A stretch of 7,895 nt of DNA from Pseudomonadota bacterium (lineage in GTDB: Bacteria; Pseudomonadota; Alphaproteobacteria; Thalassobaculales; Thalassobaculaceae): assembly GCA_027623845.1 (NCBI GenBank), contig JAQBUJ010000125.1, forward strand, positions 1 to 7,895, given 5' to 3'. The translations under genes and the position numbers were made by a program. This document shows positions 5,585 to 7,895 of the stretch, piece after piece; the first letter of the stretch is position 1; each line of letters starts with the position of its first letter. Under the pieces are notes generated by a model. The model saw only the letters and a list, made by a program, of their open reading frames with translations. It ran no database searches and was not told the DNA's origin.

Positions 5585-7474
5585 ATGAACGACAGCGCGA
5601 CGACCCAGAGTGCTGCCGAGGGTGCTGCGGACTATCGGGTTCTCGCCCGAAAGTACCGTCCCCAGAGCTTCGACGACCTCATCGGCCAGGATGCGCTTGT
5701 CCGTACCTTGGCCAACGCGCTTGAACAGGGCCGATTGGCGCATGCCTTCGTGCTGACCGGCGTGCGCGGCGTCGGCAAGACCACGACGGCGCGGATCATC
5801 GCCAAGGGCCTCAACTGCATTGGCGTCGATGGCAATGGCGGACCAACGGTCAATCCGTGCGGCGTCTGCGACAATTGCCGGTCGATCACCGAGGATCGCC
5901 ATGTCGATGTGATGGAGATGGACGCCGCCAGTCGGACGGGTGTCGACGATATCCGCGAAATCATCGACGGCGTACGCTATCGACCGGTCGCCGCCCGATA
6001 CAAAGTCTATATCATCGACGAGGTCCACATGCTTTCGCGCAACGCGTTCAATGCGTTGCTGAAAACCTTGGAGGAACCGCCGGATCACGTGAAGTTCGTT
6101 TTTGCGACAACCGAGATCCGCAAGGTGCCGATCACCGTGCTGTCGCGTTGCCAACGCTTCGATCTGCGGCGCATCGGCATTGACGACCTGATCGGCCTGT
6201 TCACTTCGATCTGCGCCAAGGAGGGCGTTGAGGCCGAGGAAGAGGCGTTACGTCTGGTGGCCCGTGCGGCCGACGGCTCCGCCCGCGACGGATTGTCCTT
6301 GCTGGATCAGGCGATGGCGCTGGCCACCGGTCCGATTGCGCCAGCCTTGGTTCAAGAGATGCTTGGTCTCGCCGACCGAGCTGAAATCATGGACCTGTTC
6401 GAGGATCTGATGGGCGGGAAACTGCCCGAAGTGCTGGCTCGGGTGAACGCCATGCACGACCTCGGCGCTGACCCGCTGGTCATCGCCCAGGATCTGATGG
6501 AGACGACGCATCTCGTCACCCGTTTCAAGGTCGCACCGGACAGCGCCGGACGGGACGTTTCGGAAATCGAGCGGACGCGCGGCGGCGCGTTGGCCGAATC
6601 CCTGGGAACGCCGCATCTCGGCCGTGCCTGGCAAATGTTTCTGAAGGGCATCACCGAGATTCAGCAGGCGCCATCACCGCTGGCGGCGTTGGAGATGGTG
6701 CTGATCCGGCTGGCTCATCTCTCGGACCTGCCGAGCCCGGCCGACGCCCTGAAAACGCTGCAAAGCGGCGGCACGATAGCCGTAGCCGGCGCGGCGCCTG
6801 CGCCAAGTGCAGCCGGCCCAACCGCCGGCCCCACGGACCCGACGCCAACGCTCCCGACGGGGACCGTCGCAACGGGGGGCGTCGCAACGGGGGGCGTCGC
6901 AGCCGTGGCCACCGGTATTGATCTTGTTCCAGCGCCGTCATCCGGCGAGACCCCAACCACGCAAACACATCCGCCTACATCTCCTGCGGTTCCCCAATCT
7001 CCTGGCGCGCCCGAGGCGCCGGTTGGTCCCAGCACCTTCGAGGAAATTGTCGCGCTGTTCGCCGCCAAACGCGAAGCGGTCCTCCACGCTAAGCTGATCC
7101 AGGCTGTACGACCGGTTCGGGTGGAACCGGGGATCCTGGAGATTGCCGGCGACCGGGAAGTCAATGCGGCCTTGGCCGGGGCCCTCGGCAAAATGCTGAT
7201 CGAATGGACCGGCCGGCCCTGGAGCGTCACGCTTAGCCAGGATGCCGGCGCGCCGACGCTGCTTCAGCGCAAGGATGCCGCCGAGGCGCAGATCCGCGAG
7301 GAGGCCTCCGCCGATCCGGTGGTCGCGGCGGTTCTTGGGCGCTTCCCCGGCGCTTCCGTCGAGGCGGTCCGCCCACTCGTTCCGCCCGATGTCGGCGAGG
7401 CCGAGACGCTGGTCGATCCTTCCATGGAGGAAGATGACGACGACGACGTGGAAGCCCGAGTCAACGAAGGTTAA
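5585..7474 (+). CDS. dnaX: DNA polymerase III subunits gamma and tau
   Basis: The 629-residue ATPase of the clamp loader, which loads the beta sliding clamp and, as tau, tethers polymerase cores. Walker A is GVRGVGKTT (59-67). The zinc module is C78, C92, C95 and C98. Walker B is VYIIDEVH (141-148), sensor 1 is FATTE (173-177), the trans-acting SRC motif is at 187-189, and sensor 2 is GSARDGLSLLDQA (231-243). The oligomerisation domain runs to about 385. A Pro/Ala/Thr/Gly linker spans about 395-482, followed by the C-terminal tau region and a very acidic tail (EEDDDDD, 615-621). The start is fixed by an in-frame TAA at 5573-5575, only three codons upstream. No convincing Shine-Dalgarno is visible between ffs and the ATG. 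Tandem repeats with slippery heptamers in the linker may yield a short gamma form. ybaB/ebfC follows after 32 nt, in the standard dnaX–ybaB–recR order. Confidence 0.97.
   Translation: MNDSATTQSAAEGAADYRVLARKYRPQSFDDLIGQDALVRTLANALEQGRLAHAFVLTGVRGVGKTTTARIIAKGLNCIGVDGNGGPTVNPCGVCDNCRSITEDRHVDVMEMDAASRTGVDDIREIIDGVRYRPVAARYKVYIIDEVHMLSRNAFNALLKTLEEPPDHVKFVFATTEIRKVPITVLSRCQRFDLRRIGIDDLIGLFTSICAKEGVEAEEEALRLVARAADGSARDGLSLLDQAMALATGPIAPALVQEMLGLADRAEIMDLFEDLMGGKLPEVLARVNAMHDLGADPLVIAQDLMETTHLVTRFKVAPDSAGRDVSEIERTRGGALAESLGTPHLGRAWQMFLKGITEIQQAPSPLAALEMVLIRLAHLSDLPSPADALKTLQSGGTIAVAGAAPAPSAAGPTAGPTDPTPTLPTGTVATGGVATGGVAAVATGIDLVPAPSSGETPTTQTHPPTSPAVPQSPGAPEAPVGPSTFEEIVALFAAKREAVLHAKLIQAVRPVRVEPGILEIAGDREVNAALAGALGKMLIEWTGRPWSVTLSQDAGAPTLLQRKDAAEAQIREEASADPVVAAVLGRFPGASVEAVRPLVPPDVGEAETLVDPSMEEDDDDDVEARVNEG
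6856..6900 (+). repeat. Three tandem 15-bp units in the dnaX linker
   Basis: Units lie at 6856-6870, 6871-6885 and 6886-6900. The last two are identical (AACGGGGGGCGTCGC) and the first differs at three positions. They encode TGTVA, TGGVA and TGGVA in frame. The exact identity of two units suggests a recent duplication in a flexible part of the protein. Confidence 0.9.
6874..6895 (+). promoter_or_regulatory. Candidate -1 frameshift site (two G GGG GGC heptamers)
   Basis: The heptamers at 6874-6880 and 6889-6895 both stand in the X XXY YYZ register relative to the dnaX frame (ACG GGG GGC). After a -1 slip at either, reading passes through CGT CGC and ends at the same TGA, 6919-6921. The product would be 445 residues and would keep the whole ATPase and oligomerisation region but lose the tau end. 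A perfect 6-bp hairpin, CGACGG–GGA–CCGTCG (6855-6869), sits 4 nt upstream of the first heptamer. Downstream I see only a weak CGCCG/CGGCG hairpin (6933-6947), too far away to match the classical stimulator spacing. Confidence 0.4.
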
Positions 7475-7506
7475 TAGTCGATAGCAAGCCGGCTAAGGGA
7501 AAAGGC

Positions 7507-7830
7507 ATGAAAAATCTCGGACAGATGATGAAGCAAATGCAGGGCATGCAGGAGAAGATGCAGTCCATGCAAGAGCAACAACAGGCGCTGGAAGTCGACG
7601 GCACCAGCGGCGCCGGAATGGTCCGGGTCACCTTGAACGGCAAGGGTGAGATGCGCGGCATCAGCCTCGACCGTTCGATCGTCGACCCGGCTGATGTCGA
7701 GGTACTGGAGGACCTGATCATGGCGGCGGTCAATGATGCCCGCGCCAAGGTCGACCAGCGCATGGCGGAGGAAATGCAGAAATTGACCGGCGGCCTGTCC
7801 CTGCCACCGGGTTTCAAGCTGCCGTTCTAG
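7507..7830 (+). CDS. ybaB: YbaB/EbfC nucleoid-associated protein
   Basis: A 107-residue small DNA-binding protein of the YbaB/EbfC family, which forms a tweezer-shaped dimer and coats the nucleoid. Residues 1-27 form a Met/Gln-rich amphipathic helix (repeats of the kind MKQMQGMQEKMQSMQEQQQ). The central sheet holds VDGTSGAGMVRVTLNGKGEM (30-49), followed by DPADVEVLEDLIMAAVNDA (60-78). The end is MAEEMQKLTGGLSLPPGFKL (86-105) then PF, typical of the alphaproteobacterial version. AAGGGA (7495-7500) is 6 nt before the ATG. It lies 32 nt after dnaX and 12 nt before recR, so co-transcription and a link with recombinational repair are likely, as in other bacteria with this order. Confidence 0.96.
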   Translation: MKNLGQMMKQMQGMQEKMQSMQEQQQALEVDGTSGAGMVRVTLNGKGEMRGISLDRSIVDPADVEVLEDLIMAAVNDARAKVDQRMAEEMQKLTGGLSLPPGFKLPF

Positions 7831-7842
7831 GAGCGTCCTGTA

Positions 7843-7895
7843 ATGGCCGAGAGCTTCGGGCCAGGGGAGCTGGACCGGATTATCCACCTGCTGGC
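7843..7895 (+). CDS. recR: Recombination protein RecR (5' part only)
   Basis: The window ends 17 codons into this gene. The visible start, MAESFGPGELDRIIHLL, fits the first helix of RecR, just before the helix-hairpin-helix region that should follow. RecR loads RecA together with RecO (and RecF) at gapped DNA. AGGAG (7829-7833) overlaps the ybaB stop codon and lies 9 nt before the ATG, so translation is probably coupled. The identification rests mainly on position after ybaB, since too little protein is visible to check motifs. Confidence 0.85.
   Translation, partial: MAESFGPGELDRIIHLL

Noticed and set aside
5504..6154. A 216-codon open frame on the minus strand opposite dnaX and ffs
   Set aside because: It runs through the SRP RNA and the most conserved part of dnaX, has no recognisable domain, and is a codon-bias shadow of a GC-rich gene.
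6871..6900. G6 runs in dnaX as sequencing errors that hide a frameshift
   Set aside because: The frame stays open with sensible DnaX C-terminal sequence after the runs, and both runs have the same length in identical repeat units.

Overview
The window looks like a GC-rich alphaproteobacterial chromosome segment. Three things point there: the block 4.5S RNA (ffs) – dnaX – ybaB/ebfC – recR; a protein closely resembling the mitochondrial complex I assembly factor NDUFAF5, a family shared by mitochondria and Alphaproteobacteria; and the style of the DnaX and YbaB proteins. A Rhodospirillales-like relative is plausible, but the sequence alone does not fix the order. I see no IS element, prophage, CRISPR array, tRNA or toxin-antitoxin pair. 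Codon use is even throughout, so this is mostly core genome rather than a mobile island.

Left part (11-3068, minus strand): a probable three-gene catabolic unit, read right to left: a 3-hydroxyisobutyrate dehydrogenase (mmsB type), a family III (CaiB/BaiF) CoA-transferase, and a Nu-class-like glutathione S-transferase. Each has a good Shine-Dalgarno site, and the gaps are 49 and 95 nt. Upstream of mmsB lies a 166-nt gap with two inverted repeats and a possible promoter.

Middle (3069-5403): comF (minus strand, double zinc-ribbon plus phosphoribosyltransferase) is divergent from the NDUFAF5-like methyltransferase-fold gene (plus strand). A 242-nt gap with a dispersed REP-like hairpin pair follows, then a small cupin of the 'DHCW motif' type.

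Right part (5432-7895, plus strand): a well-formed promoter precedes the SRP 4.5S RNA gene. Only 22 nt later comes dnaX (clamp loader tau/gamma), then ybaB/ebfC and the first 17 codons of recR. This is the conserved housekeeping set for protein targeting, replication and recombinational repair.

The most interesting signal is in the dnaX linker. Three tandem 15-bp units place two in-register G GGG GGC slippery heptamers at codons 430-437. A -1 shift at either one ends at the same TGA and would give a 445-residue gamma-like protein, close in size to E. coli gamma. I found no obviously new multi-gene system. The remaining findings concern regulation, short repeats and genes of poorly known role.
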